A program made the position numbers and the translations under genes. A model generated the notes under the pieces. It worked only from the letters and a program-made list of their open reading frames with translations. It did no database searches and was not told the DNA's origin. From NCBI GenBank assembly GCA_903898645.1, contig CAIUGE010000033.1, positions 1 through 42,816 of the forward strand: a stretch of 42,816 nt of DNA, read 5' to 3'. This DNA is from Oligoflexia bacterium (GTDB lineage: Bacteria > Bdellovibrionota > UBA1018). This document shows, in pieces, positions 7,208-15,683 of this stretch. The first letter of the stretch is position 1. The number at the start of each line of letters is the position of its first letter.

Positions 7208-7885
7208 ATGCGGCCTCAGTACATTATAGCCTTATTTATTCAAGTCTGTTTTGCAGTTGATTTTTCAAAAATGAGTCTTGCCGACATCATGGAATAAATA
7301 GAAAGCAAATCCACTCAAGAAGAAAAAATAGAAATCTTACAATCCATACGACACCACGCAGTCGTGTCGCCAGATAAAACCCCCTGCATAAACGCTATCC
7401 TCATGAAATTCAAGAACATAGAGCACAATGATGAAGTCAAAGAACTTGAAATCTACGCCCTCATACAAACTTATTACGAAGAAAACAAGGCATCTTGCTT
7501 CAAGGAGCAAGTAAGCATTCTCAAGTATCTTGAATTACTCCATACTTTCTACAACAATCACCACACAAACCTCCAAGATCTTTATCAACCAGTCTACCTT
7601 CCACCATGGATCTTGAGCCGCATACAAGCGCTGAGCAACGATGATATGCAGCCTTCAGGGTTTTTTCTTGCTCTTGCTAAACTGTCGCATATCAATATAC
7701 ATGCCACCAATATTATAACAACAGACCAACAAGAAGCGATTCATGCAGCCCTTTATCATCTGCCAGATGCGTTTCTCTCCTATATAAATACAACTATAGT
7801 GGATAATTGGTCACAAAAATAAGGATATAACCCACTCCAGCTCTACATGCTTGAACAACTAAGAAACATGGCAAGAAAAAAATAA
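7208..7885 (+). pseudogene. Decayed third copy of the exported protein family (two in-frame TAA)
   Basis: ATG 7208 opens a frame with a family-type signal peptide (Tyr-Ile-Ile-Ala-Leu-Phe-Ile-Gln-Val-Cys-Phe-Ala) and Ser-Leu-Ala-Asp-Ile. It stops at TAA 7295-7297. The same frame continues with family landmarks: Pro-Cys-Ile-Asn-Ala-Ile-Leu near 7380, then Tyr-Tyr-Glu-Glu-Asn-Lys-Ala-Ser-Cys. It reaches a second TAA at 7820-7822 and a last one at 7883-7885 after Leu-Tyr-Met-Leu-Glu-Gln-Leu-Arg. No frame change is needed, so the lesions are pure nonsense codons. A GTG at 7364 could start a 152-residue product without signal peptide, but this looks like a remnant. Many neighbouring genes end with TAA, so stop-codon reassignment is not the explanation. 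Confidence 0.65.
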
Positions 7886-7897
7886 GCCCTCGGTCAC

Positions 7898-9661
7898 TTA
7901 TCTCGCCCGCTCCGCTACGCTCTTCAGGAGAGCGGTTTCAAAAGCTTCCAGTGAAAACTTCACCTGCTCTTCGCTGCCAAAACGCCGCAGCATAACCGTA
8001 CCTTCAGCCTGCTCTTTTTCACCCACAACAAGGATGTTCGGTATCTTCCACTTCGATGCAGTACGAATCTTTTTCGAAAGAGATTCTGAAGAATCATCCA
8101 GTTCTGCGCGCAGCATATGACCGCGTAAACGCATATGGATCATAGTAGCATACTCCTGCACACGCTCACTAATCGGTATGATCCGCACCTGAATAGGCGC
8201 AAGCCACGTTGGAAAAGCCCCCCCATAGTGCTCAATCAAAAATGCCACAAAACGTTCATGGGTACCCAAGGGCGCACGGTGAATAATATACGGCCGATGC
8301 TCCTGGTTATCAGCACCGACATAAGTAAGATCTAAGCGCTGAGGTGTCGCAAAATCGAGCTGATTGGTACTTGCTGTCTCCTCTCGGCCTGTCACCGTCC
8401 GAAACTGTATATCAATCTTAGGCCCATAGAAGGCGGCTTCGCCTCTGCCCTCTGACATAGGAAGCCCACTTGCCTGCATCGCTTGGCTAACGATCTTCTC
8501 TGTACGCGCCCATGCCTCAGGATCGGGAACATACTTTTGCTTTGGATCACTCGGATCCCAAGTCGAAAAACGCAAGGTGTAGGAATCAAGGCCTAAAATA
8601 CCATATACTTGCTTATGCATGGCCATAACTGCTAAAAACTCTGCCGCTATTTGATCTTCTCTTAAATAGATATGAGCATCATTCATGCACATGGCACGTA
8701 CCCGCAATAAACCAGACAGAGCGCCAGAATCTTCATAACGATACACTTGCCCATATTCAGCAAGCCGTAACGGCAACTCGCGGTAACTCCGCTTTTTAGA
8801 TGCATAAATTCTGTGATGATGCGGGCAATTCATCGGACGCAAACAGTAAGGCTCTTCATCTTTGTCATCAAAATGCATCTGAGGAAACATACTATCTGCA
8901 TAGTAGGGCAAATGACCTGTCTTTCGGTAGAGCGATGCTTTTGCTAAATGCGGCGTCACAACCCTCTGGTACCCTGCATGAAACTCAACCTCACGCATAA
9001 GTTTTTCCAATTCATCACGGATCACTGTGCCGTACGGGAGCCACAGAGGCAAACCCTTCCCGATTTGTTCATCAATCACAAAAAGCTCAAGCTGGGCACC
9101 AAGTTTCTTATGATCTCTCGCTTGAGCCTTTTCATATGCTTCTTTATAAGTCTTGAGAGCAGCCGGAGACTCAAATGCCCATGCATAGATACGGACCATC
9201 TGAATTTTTTTAATATCTCCACGCCAGTACGCACCGGCTAATGATTTAAGGGAAAACCCCGCACGCACAAGCTCAACCGGATCCTCAACATGCGGACCCT
9301 CACACATATCAATAAAATCGCCTGTTGTATAAAATGTCAGACTTGTGAGCTTGTTTTTCTCAACAAGTTCCTTGGCATACTCTGCCTTCAGTGGTTCTTG
9401 CCGCCTCGTTAAAAGTGCAACTGCCTCCTCATACGGCACCTCGGTACGCTCAAAAGGCGCACGCTTGGCAATGATCTGTCGCATCTTTGCTTCAATACGA
9501 GGCAGATCTTCCTCCACAATAGGCTGACTTGGAGCAACATCATAATAAAAGCCATCCTCAGTTGGCGGACCAAACCCCAATTGCGTTCCAGGAAAAAGTT
9601 CCTGCACTGCGTTGGCTAAAATATGCGCTAGACTGTGCCGTAGACGTTCTAAAGGCTGCAT
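7898..9661 (-). CDS. thrS: Threonyl-tRNA synthetase, lacking the TGS domain
   Basis: Charges tRNA-Thr with threonine. The 587-residue protein begins directly with the editing domain: His9-x3-His13 and Cys120-x3-His124 form its site. A class II catalytic core with Arg-Pro-Met-Asn-Cys-Pro-His-His, motif 2 (Arg-Tyr-Glu-Asp-Ser-Gly), Asn-Asp-Ala-His-Ile and Ile-Ile-His-Arg-Ala-Pro-Leu-Gly follows, so the three zinc ligands (Cys, His, His) are kept. An anticodon-binding domain ends the protein. Most bacterial ThrRS are about 640 residues and start with a TGS domain, which is absent here. The ribosome-binding site before ATG 9661 is unclear. The usual downstream infC/rplT genes are not present. It is divergent from feoA. 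Confidence 0.96.
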   Translation of the reverse strand: MQPLERLRHSLAHILANAVQELFPGTQLGFGPPTEDGFYYDVAPSQPIVEEDLPRIEAKMRQIIAKRAPFERTEVPYEEAVALLTRRQEPLKAEYAKELVEKNKLTSLTFYTTGDFIDMCEGPHVEDPVELVRAGFSLKSLAGAYWRGDIKKIQMVRIYAWAFESPAALKTYKEAYEKAQARDHKKLGAQLELFVIDEQIGKGLPLWLPYGTVIRDELEKLMREVEFHAGYQRVVTPHLAKASLYRKTGHLPYYADSMFPQMHFDDKDEEPYCLRPMNCPHHHRIYASKKRSYRELPLRLAEYGQVYRYEDSGALSGLLRVRAMCMNDAHIYLREDQIAAEFLAVMAMHKQVYGILGLDSYTLRFSTWDPSDPKQKYVPDPEAWARTEKIVSQAMQASGLPMSEGRGEAAFYGPKIDIQFRTVTGREETASTNQLDFATPQRLDLTYVGADNQEHRPYIIHRAPLGTHERFVAFLIEHYGGAFPTWLAPIQVRIIPISERVQEYATMIHMRLRGHMLRAELDDSSESLSKKIRTASKWKIPNILVVGEKEQAEGTVMLRRFGSEEQVKFSLEAFETALLKSVAERAR

Positions 9662-9735
9662 CCTTATTCTCTATCCAAGCAAGAACCACTGGTCAACCCC
9701 TTTCCTCTAGACCGAAAGGTGCATCCCGATATAGG

Positions 9736-9987
9736 ATGGCGCTGATTGGTATGCTGCAGAACACCCTTACACTGACACTCTATGAACAAGCGGTCATCAT
9801 TGACCTTCAGGGCCCTTATGCGTCTAAAATAGCTTCCCTCTTAGGCCCTTGGAAACACCTCCCTATTCGCCTTATTGCCGAAGGGCCATGGAACCGTGAA
9901 CCCAAGGTCTTCGAAATAGGTGCTATGCGCTTAGCCCTACGCACCAAAGAAGCCGCCTGCATTTTTATCAAAAAAGGCACCCCATGA
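9736..9987 (+). CDS. feoA: Ferrous iron transport protein A (FeoA)
   Basis: A small SH3-like protein that helps FeoB take up Fe2+. The 83-residue product has the FeoA pattern: a hydrophobic start, Ala-Val-Ile-Ile-Asp-Leu, a middle Leu-Pro-Ile-Arg-Leu-Ile-Ala-Glu-Gly-Pro, and Ile-Gly-Ala-Met-Arg-Leu-Ala-Leu-Arg near the end, which matches the conserved Arg-Leu-Ala-Leu-Arg segment of the family. Starts at 9736 or 9751 are both possible and neither has a strong ribosome-binding site. Its TGA overlaps the feoB ATG (ATGA, 9984-9987), so the two are translationally coupled. Confidence 0.85.
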   Translation: MALIGMLQNTLTLTLYEQAVIIDLQGPYASKIASLLGPWKHLPIRLIAEGPWNREPKVFEIGAMRLALRTKEAACIFIKKGTP

Positions 9988-11672
9988 GAAGCGCACTCCT
10001 GATCGGCACGCCAAATTGCGGCAAAACGTCTCTCTTTAACCTCCTTACGGGCGCGCAAGAAAAAGTTGGAAATTATACCGGCGTCACTGTGATGAGCGCA
10101 GAAGGCATATGGGACCTTGGCAGCACAAAAGTCCTCCTTCAGGACCTCCCTGGCATCTACAGTCTTGAGCCTTCAGAATTACCCGATGAGCGTGTCACTC
10201 AGGCCAAACTGAAGGAACCACTTGATACGATCATTTTTGTCGCAGACGGCAGCGATATGCAGACCCTGCAACGCTCTTTCGCACTATGGTCCACTATTGA
10301 ATCAAGTCTCACAGACCCCTACAAAGCGCTCTGCGTGATCACTATGCGTGACAGCACGCACCTCTCACTCCCAGAGTTCTCCATGCCCACAGCCTGGATC
10401 AGCACCCGCGATTTTCATGCACGCGCGCTGCTTGCCGAAAAATTCTTAAGCCTACCAGACCATACCCCTTCCTCTTTGATCATTCTGCCAAAGAATGCAA
10501 CTCCAGATGCAATCACCCAGCGCATTGATCGCATCGTCTTGCATCCAATCGCAGGTCCCTTCATCCTTTTTTGCATGCTAGGACTTCTCTTCCAGTTTCT
10601 CTTCAGCCTAGCCCGCATTCCTATGGATGCCATTGAATTTATGGTAGCTCACCTCGGCACCTCTCTCAACGCGTACCTTCCTCCTGGCAGTCTTCAAAGC
10701 CTGATCACCCAAGGTATCCTCCCAGGCGTAGGAGCCGTTCTTGTTTTTTTACCTCAAATACTCATTCTCTTTTTCTTTCTCCTTCTTTTAGAAGATATTG
10801 GCTACTTACCCCGTGCAACCTTTCTTGTGGATCAGCTCATGCTCCGCACTTTTGGGCTTTCTGGCAGATCCCTCATCCCCTTCCTCGCATCATTTGCATG
10901 CGCAATACCAGGCATCTTAGCTACACGCACCATGAATAAACGCGACCGCTTGATCACCATGCTTGCGATCCCTTGGATAGGCTGTTCAGCACGCCTCCCA
11001 GTCTACGTGGTGCTTATCAGTGCCCTCGTCCCAGGTAGCTCCTCTCTGAAAGGACTTCTCCTATTACTCCTGTGTCTCTTTGGACTCATGATGGCAGCAC
11101 TTGTCTCCACTACCTTAGGTCGCCTCCTCCCCCCAAGCGACTCTTCCCTTCTGCTTGAGCTACCGACCTACAAAATACCCCACATGCGCTCTCTCTTCCG
11201 CGCACTTGGCCTCAAAGCCTGGCTCTTTATTTCCCACACAGGATCAATTATCTTTTTTATTTCAGTCGCTATATGGTTTCTCGCAAGCCATCCCCAAGGC
11301 TTAGCCACAAGCTATGCTGCTCAATTCGGCAAATTTCTCGAACCTGTTTTTCTCCCCATAGGATTTGACTGGAAAATCATTGCAGCACTCATTCCAAGCT
11401 TTGCAGCCCGCGAAGCTATGATTGGCGCTCTCGCCACCATGATCAGCTTTGATGCAGAAACACCCCACCTTACGGCCCTTTTCCCATTCAAAACAGCATG
11501 CAGCCTCTTGATCTGGTTTGCACTTTCTTGCCAATGCTTCGCGACACTCAGTGTGATAGCAAAAGAAACCCAATCCTGGCGATGGCCCATCACCATCTTC
11601 TGCGCCATGACACTCTGTGCGTACTTTGGGTCCTTTTTGACTTACCAAGGCTTAGGCCTCCTAGGATTTTAA
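9984..11672 (+). CDS. feoB: Ferrous iron transport protein B (FeoB), short form
   Basis: An inner-membrane Fe2+ transporter with an N-terminal G domain. G1 is Gly-Thr-Pro-Asn-Cys-Gly-Lys-Thr-Ser (8-16), the G2 threonine lies in Gly-Val-Thr-Val (33-36), and G3 is Asp-Leu-Pro-Gly (54-57). The G4 position reads Thr-Met-Arg-Asp (120-123) where the family has Asn-Met-x-Asp, so guanine recognition may be altered. The membrane part keeps the two Gate/FeoB core repeats, with Ala-Cys-Ala-Ile-Pro-Gly, Glu-Leu-Pro-x-Tyr-Lys-Ile-Pro and Ala-Ala-Arg-Glu-Ala-Met. At 562 residues it is shorter than typical FeoB (700 or more); most of the helical linker after the G domain is missing. It overlaps feoA by 4 nt and is followed directly by a small membrane-protein gene. 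Confidence 0.93.
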   Translation: MRSALLIGTPNCGKTSLFNLLTGAQEKVGNYTGVTVMSAEGIWDLGSTKVLLQDLPGIYSLEPSELPDERVTQAKLKEPLDTIIFVADGSDMQTLQRSFALWSTIESSLTDPYKALCVITMRDSTHLSLPEFSMPTAWISTRDFHARALLAEKFLSLPDHTPSSLIILPKNATPDAITQRIDRIVLHPIAGPFILFCMLGLLFQFLFSLARIPMDAIEFMVAHLGTSLNAYLPPGSLQSLITQGILPGVGAVLVFLPQILILFFFLLLLEDIGYLPRATFLVDQLMLRTFGLSGRSLIPFLASFACAIPGILATRTMNKRDRLITMLAIPWIGCSARLPVYVVLISALVPGSSSLKGLLLLLLCLFGLMMAALVSTTLGRLLPPSDSSLLLELPTYKIPHMRSLFRALGLKAWLFISHTGSIIFFISVAIWFLASHPQGLATSYAAQFGKFLEPVFLPIGFDWKIIAALIPSFAAREAMIGALATMISFDAETPHLTALFPFKTACSLLIWFALSCQCFATLSVIAKETQSWRWPITIFCAMTLCAYFGSFLTYQGLGLLGF

Positions 11673-11825
11673 ATGACAAACACTATTTTATTCATCATAG
11701 TTCTGCTCGCTATCCTCAAGTACCTCCGGCAATCCTCTACTGGCTATACAATAGCAGAGTACTGTCTCAAACGCCGCCATGTTCGGCTGGCATTTTTTCT
11801 CCGCAAAATACTCTCAAGAAGGTAA
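11673..11825 (+). CDS. Small single-pass membrane protein downstream of feoB
   Basis: An open frame of 50 codons starts with ATG immediately after the feoB stop (TAAATG). The product has one hydrophobic helix (about residues 4-15) followed by a short basic tail rich in Arg and Lys with a single Cys. FeoB is often followed by a tiny membrane or cytosolic partner (FeoC or a Cys-rich FeoB-associated protein), and the position suggests the same here, although the Cys-rich tail of the latter is missing. The assignment rests on position and composition only. Confidence 0.55.
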   Translation: MTNTILFIIVLLAILKYLRQSSTGYTIAEYCLKRRHVRLAFFLRKILSRR

Positions 11826-11881
11826 AGCATTTTTAGAAACACAGTGGACTTCATACACGCTCTGCGCTACAGTACGTAACC

Positions 11882-13322
11882 ATGTTATTTTATCTCGTTC
11901 TTTCTGCCATTCATGTACACGCAATGCCTAGCGATAAAGAAAAAGCATTCCATGAAATCATGACAGATTTTCAAGCACACTACCATTATAATCTTGTCAA
12001 CGTAAGTTTCTATTCAGATCCGACAATTAGTCCAACAGAAAAAGAAGAGTACCTTGCTGAAGGTGTATGGGGTAATAGACGTAGAGCACTCTCTAGTCGA
12101 GGTTGTTTTTCAAAATATCCATCTTTACTCACTCATACCCTATAAACTCATAATAGATCTCTTAGAACCAGATAAAGAAGACTCCCCGGGTCGTCAAAAA
12201 TTAAATGAATTTTTTCGTACCAGACATGAGATCCTGAATCCACATTCATTTAAAATAAAAGAAAAAATTGATCTCCAAACAAAAATAAACCTCTGTTATG
12301 CTCTCATGATCAGTCACCTAAAAATCGGAAATTACACCAAAGAACTGGACCGCCTATTTAGTTTCCTGAGAGAATCAAGCGGCAAATCAAAAGCCGAAAT
12401 TGCTCAAGACAAACTCACTAGAGAGAACAAAATGCTCGACTCAGACGTCGACGATGCGCTCTTTCTAAAAGACGAAATAGAAAAAATCATTGATCCTTGG
12501 TGGGCACAGCATAACAAGCTCTGGACGCTGCACAAAACATCCCAGGAGACCTACGCCATAGACACAAGCAATATCAATGCTCGACTTCAATTATTAACAA
12601 AACAGACAAGAGAACGTCTTGATCAACTTAAAAAACACAATAAAAAACCTCGCCCAGAAATAACACACTTTGAAACCGCTCTGAACGGGATGATCCGCAA
12701 GCAAGAAGCGCTCTCCGCTTCTCTCAATAGAGTGCGGGAAGCATATAACAGAGCTCTTCCTCCATCCCCCGCTCGATTCGAACTCTCCGCAAACACTCAA
12801 GAAGACATTGCTCAGTTCCGGATGAAAATGGATGCAGCTATAGCACTCGACGCCTACAGAGCTGCCGCACCACTTCTCACGCTTGATATAATCCCCACAC
12901 TAGAGACAATGGAGTCTGATTTTACGAATCTCAAACAAGCCATCCGAGACTTCAAAACATTACCGCAAGACAGACCAACCCCCAGTGCGCCATCGCTCCA
13001 ACCTCCTACGGAGCCCGAAGGCATCACAGAGACCCCTACTCAACTCACCGATACGCATCCTCCTGCAGCAATCGAAATCACCGAGACTCTCAAAACCCGA
13101 TGGGGCGCCCTCATACAACAGATATTCGATGACAGCCAAATTCATAGAAAAATCTCTTTCGATACCCTGGTACATCTTATCGAAGATCTTGACGGGAAGG
13201 TGACCATAACGAAAGGATCACATGGCACTTTGTTTCTAAAAAACTTTGGCACCGGGATATACCGTATTACAATTCCGAGATATACTCAAAAGAGCAGGAT
13301 TTGCACAATTACTTATTCTTAA
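11882..13322 (+). pseudogene. Exported helical protein with C-terminal HicA-like domain (frameshifted)
   Basis: ATG 11882 starts a short signal peptide (Leu-Phe-Tyr-Leu-Val-Leu-Ser-Ala-Ile-His-Val-His-Ala). That frame ends at 12143-12145, while the long second frame (open from 12006) carries the rest to 13322. A one-base shift between 12006 and about 12100 joins them; the G4 run 12069-12072 and the A5 run 12039-12043 are likely sites. The joined protein would have about 480 residues: a helical, charged middle, a Pro/Thr-rich linker (coded near 12960-13060) and a C-terminal domain with Lys-Gly-Ser-His (13212-13223) and Arg-Ile-Thr-Ile-Pro-Arg, the signature of HicA-type RNA-binding toxins. The shift may be a mutation, a sequencing error or recoding. 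It overlaps the convergent next gene by 14 nt. Confidence 0.6.
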
Positions 13323-13845
13323 TCGCTACTGCAAGTAACTCTATCTGCATTTGTAAATTTTGAATCTGACTTTGCAAACGCCTATTTTCCTGATCCAGTG
13401 CCTGAATCGCTCCTACAAGAGGCGCTGTCATCGCACCATAATCCAAGGACAGATAGCCATCATCTCCCACAGTAACAGCTTCTGGGAAAAGTCTTCTCAC
13501 ATCCTGAGCGATAAACCCTACATGCGTCCTCTCGTCAAACTGCACCTTCGGGTACTCATGAACCCTCCAATGAAATGTTACTGGCTGAAGCTTCCTTACC
13601 CGCTCAAGTGCAGAAGCAAGCGGAATAATGTCTTTTTTCCATCTTCGATCCGAACCTGACATAACCCCATTTTCAATGAAGCTATGAGCATAAAGGTTAT
13701 AAGGCTGGATCAATACTCCACGAGTTGCAACAAGAGACGGCACCATCATAGCACCCTGAGTCGCTGCAAACTGTATAGGAATCTGGCTGGCTGCTAGAGA
13801 ACTGCCTGCAGCAAAAGCCTGAAGAAAGCAAAATGCAAAGAGCAT
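13309..13845 (-). CDS. Exported protein with S74 intramolecular chaperone (endosialidase-type) domain
   Basis: A 178-residue protein with a short signal peptide (about 1-19), a 40-residue spacer and a Peptidase_S74 domain. The domain starts at Gly-Ser-Asp-Arg-Arg-Trp-Lys-Lys-Asp-Ile (64-73), continues with His-Val-Gly-Phe-Ile-Ala-Gln-Asp-Val (about 107-115) and Leu-Ser-Leu-Asp-Tyr-Gly-Ala-Met-Thr-Ala-Pro-Leu-Val, and ends in a coiled coil rich in Gln and Asn. In phage tail spikes this domain drives trimerisation of the preceding shaft and cuts itself off at the Ser of Ser-Asp. Here almost no shaft precedes it, so it could assemble in trans or be a reduced adhesin. No phage genes are nearby. 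Confidence 0.85.
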   Translation of the reverse strand: MLFAFCFLQAFAAGSSLAASQIPIQFAATQGAMMVPSLVATRGVLIQPYNLYAHSFIENGVMSGSDRRWKKDIIPLASALERVRKLQPVTFHWRVHEYPKVQFDERTHVGFIAQDVRRLFPEAVTVGDDGYLSLDYGAMTAPLVGAIQALDQENRRLQSQIQNLQMQIELLAVAIKNK

Positions 13846-14002
13846 ATCTAAAGCTACCCCTCCATGCTCACTACAGGAAGCACCACAAAACTACTACTTT
13901 TTTATAGAGATAAAAAATTTTTTATTTTTTGACACTCAACCAGTTTAATTGTTAAGCAGCAACAACAGAACGAACTATCTTTCAAGTCTCTTTGCTCCCT
14001 TA

Positions 14003-14497
14003 TTAATAGGAACAAAACTTTTTTGGTCCACACTTAGGGCCACAGTTTTTCTTATCACACTGACTAGGGAGAGGCTTTTGTTCTGGCTGCGACACACCAA
14101 CCTGTGGTTCAGACGCCGCTACCTTCATCTCAGCTTCTGCCGCCTCTTCAAAAAGCACTTTCAGATGTGGATACTTCTCAAGCTCTGCAGGATCTGGCTT
14201 GACGGCAAAACGGATCGAGGTCGCCAAGATCGCACCCACCTGCTCAGGCGAAAGCTTATTGATGTATACCCAAGTCCATCTTGCTATAATACTCACTGGT
14301 GCACCGTGCACGAATGCATGAGGATCAAGCGTCCGCACTCCTGCAGGCGTCAATTCTTGCCACTCAAGCTCAGAAAGATGCGCCTTTTTTGAGCCATGAT
14401 CTCCACAAGCAGCATGCTGTTCACGAGACTGCGGCTCCGCCATATCTTGACCGCAAGCACCAAGCAAAAGACCTAAAACAATAAAATAGTGCTTCAT
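14003..14497 (-). CDS. Lipoprotein with C-terminal cysteine cluster
   Basis: A 164-residue protein. Starting at ATG 14497 gives a classical lipoprotein signal with lipobox Leu-Gly-Ala-Cys; a longer frame upstream would spoil it. The middle (Leu-Asp-Pro-His-Ala-Phe...Trp-Val-Tyr-Ile-Asn-Lys-Leu-Ser-Pro-Glu-Gln-Val-Gly) matches no family I know. The tail has four cysteines in a Lys/Gly/Pro-rich stretch (Asn-Cys-Gly-Pro-Lys-Cys-Gly-Pro-Lys-Lys-Phe-Cys), which could bind metal or form disulfides. It is divergent from the lysine aminomutase gene with 49 bp between starts. Confidence 0.7.
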   Translation of the reverse strand: MKHYFIVLGLLLGACGQDMAEPQSREQHAACGDHGSKKAHLSELEWQELTPAGVRTLDPHAFVHGAPVSIIARWTWVYINKLSPEQVGAILATSIRFAVKPDPAELEKYPHLKVLFEEAAEAEMKVAASEPQVGVSQPEQKPLPSQCDKKNCGPKCGPKKFCSY

Positions 14498-14546
14498 TGC
14501 GACGCACACTAGCATTTCTGACACAAAAAAGATAGGCTACTCCCCC

Positions 14547-15683
14547 ATGCGTATTCAAGACCGCTTCTTCCCGCAAAGCCAGCGCGTCCCTGCTTTTGCT
14601 AGCACCCCAGATGCACACTGGAACAGCTGGATCTGGCAGCAGCAAAAACGCATTAAAACCATCCATGACCTTCGGTCACTCATGCCTATCACCGACGAAG
14701 AGGCTGCTATCATCGAAGCAAGCGCTGATCATTTCCACTGGGCCATGACACCGTACTACGCCTCCCTCATTGAGCCTAATAACCCTCAATGCCCAATTCG
14801 TTTACAAGCGATCCCCTCCCAACCCGAACTCACTGTCCATGACTATGAGATGCATGACCCCCTCGCCGAAGAGACCCATATGCCAACTCCTGGCCTAACT
14901 CACCGCTATCCAGATCGAGTCTTGCTTTATAGCACGCATAATTGTCCTGTTTACTGCCGGCACTGTACACGCAAACGGAAGGTTGCAAATCCTGCAACAG
15001 CGCATACTAACGAAGACCTTAAAAAAGCTTTTACCTACATTGCCGACCACCCTGAAGTAAGAGATGTCCTCATTTCAGGTGGAGACCCCCTTTCAAACTC
15101 AGATGGCAGGCTACATTTTATCCTCAGCCACTTGCGTGCCATTCCTCATATAGAGATCATCCGTCTTTGTACCCGCAACATTGTTACTCTCCCCCAGCGC
15201 ATTACACCCGAACTGTGCCAGATGCTCCAAAAATTTGGACCAATTTACGTCAATACCCACTTCAATCACCCACGCGAGTGCACCCGTGAAGCCTTTGATG
15301 CAGCTGCTCTTTTGATGGATATTGGTCACTGTGTTGTCAGCAACCAAATGGTTTTACTGAAAGGCATCAACGACAATGCCGAGATCGTCAAATCTCTCAA
15401 TCAAAAATTGCTTTTGATGCGGATTCGCCCCTACTACATCCTCCAGTGTGACATGGTCTCAGGACTCAGCCACTTTCGCACAAGCTTGCAAACAGGCATC
15501 GATATTATTGATGCGCTGCGAGGTCATACCAGCGGACTTGCAGTACCTCACTACGTAGTTGACCTCCCAGGTGGTGGCGGTAAAATTTCTCTAGTGCCTC
15601 AGTACACTGTTGAAAAAACCGACAAGAAATGGACTTTTAGAAATTATGCGCATCGTCATTTTACTTACATTGATAGCTTGTAA
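14547..15683 (+). CDS. kamA: L-lysine 2,3-aminomutase (KamA-type radical SAM)
   Basis: Converts L-lysine to beta-lysine with S-adenosylmethionine, a [4Fe-4S] cluster and PLP. The 378-residue protein has the cluster motif Cys133-x3-Cys137-x2-Cys140 within Pro-Val-Tyr-Cys-Arg-His-Cys-Thr-Arg-Lys, the preceding Pro-Gly-Leu-Thr-His-Arg-Tyr-Pro-Asp-Arg typical of KamA, and the PLP lysine in Pro-Gly-Gly-Gly-Gly-Lys346. Asp302 and Asp339 match the residues that hold the substrate lysine amino group, favouring free lysine over EpmB, which acts on EF-P. No epmA or efp gene is in the window. A lipoprotein gene overlaps its 3' end by 38 nt. Confidence 0.85.
   Translation: MRIQDRFFPQSQRVPAFASTPDAHWNSWIWQQQKRIKTIHDLRSLMPITDEEAAIIEASADHFHWAMTPYYASLIEPNNPQCPIRLQAIPSQPELTVHDYEMHDPLAEETHMPTPGLTHRYPDRVLLYSTHNCPVYCRHCTRKRKVANPATAHTNEDLKKAFTYIADHPEVRDVLISGGDPLSNSDGRLHFILSHLRAIPHIEIIRLCTRNIVTLPQRITPELCQMLQKFGPIYVNTHFNHPRECTREAFDAAALLMDIGHCVVSNQMVLLKGINDNAEIVKSLNQKLLLMRIRPYYILQCDMVSGLSHFRTSLQTGIDIIDALRGHTSGLAVPHYVVDLPGGGGKISLVPQYTVEKTDKKWTFRNYAHRHFTYIDSL

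Noticed and set aside
5367-7885. Stop-codon reassignment as an explanation for in-frame TGA and TAA in the exported family
   Set aside because: Intact housekeeping genes here end with TAA (fabI), TGA (feoA, hydratase) and TAG (tadC), and read through to the expected C-termini, so all three codons are real stops.
14547-15683. Assignment as EpmB, the EF-P lysine aminomutase
   Set aside because: The cluster motif context (Cys-Arg-His-Cys-Thr-Arg), the two substrate aspartates and the Pro-Gly-Gly-Gly-Gly-Lys motif fit KamA better, and no efp or epmA gene is nearby.
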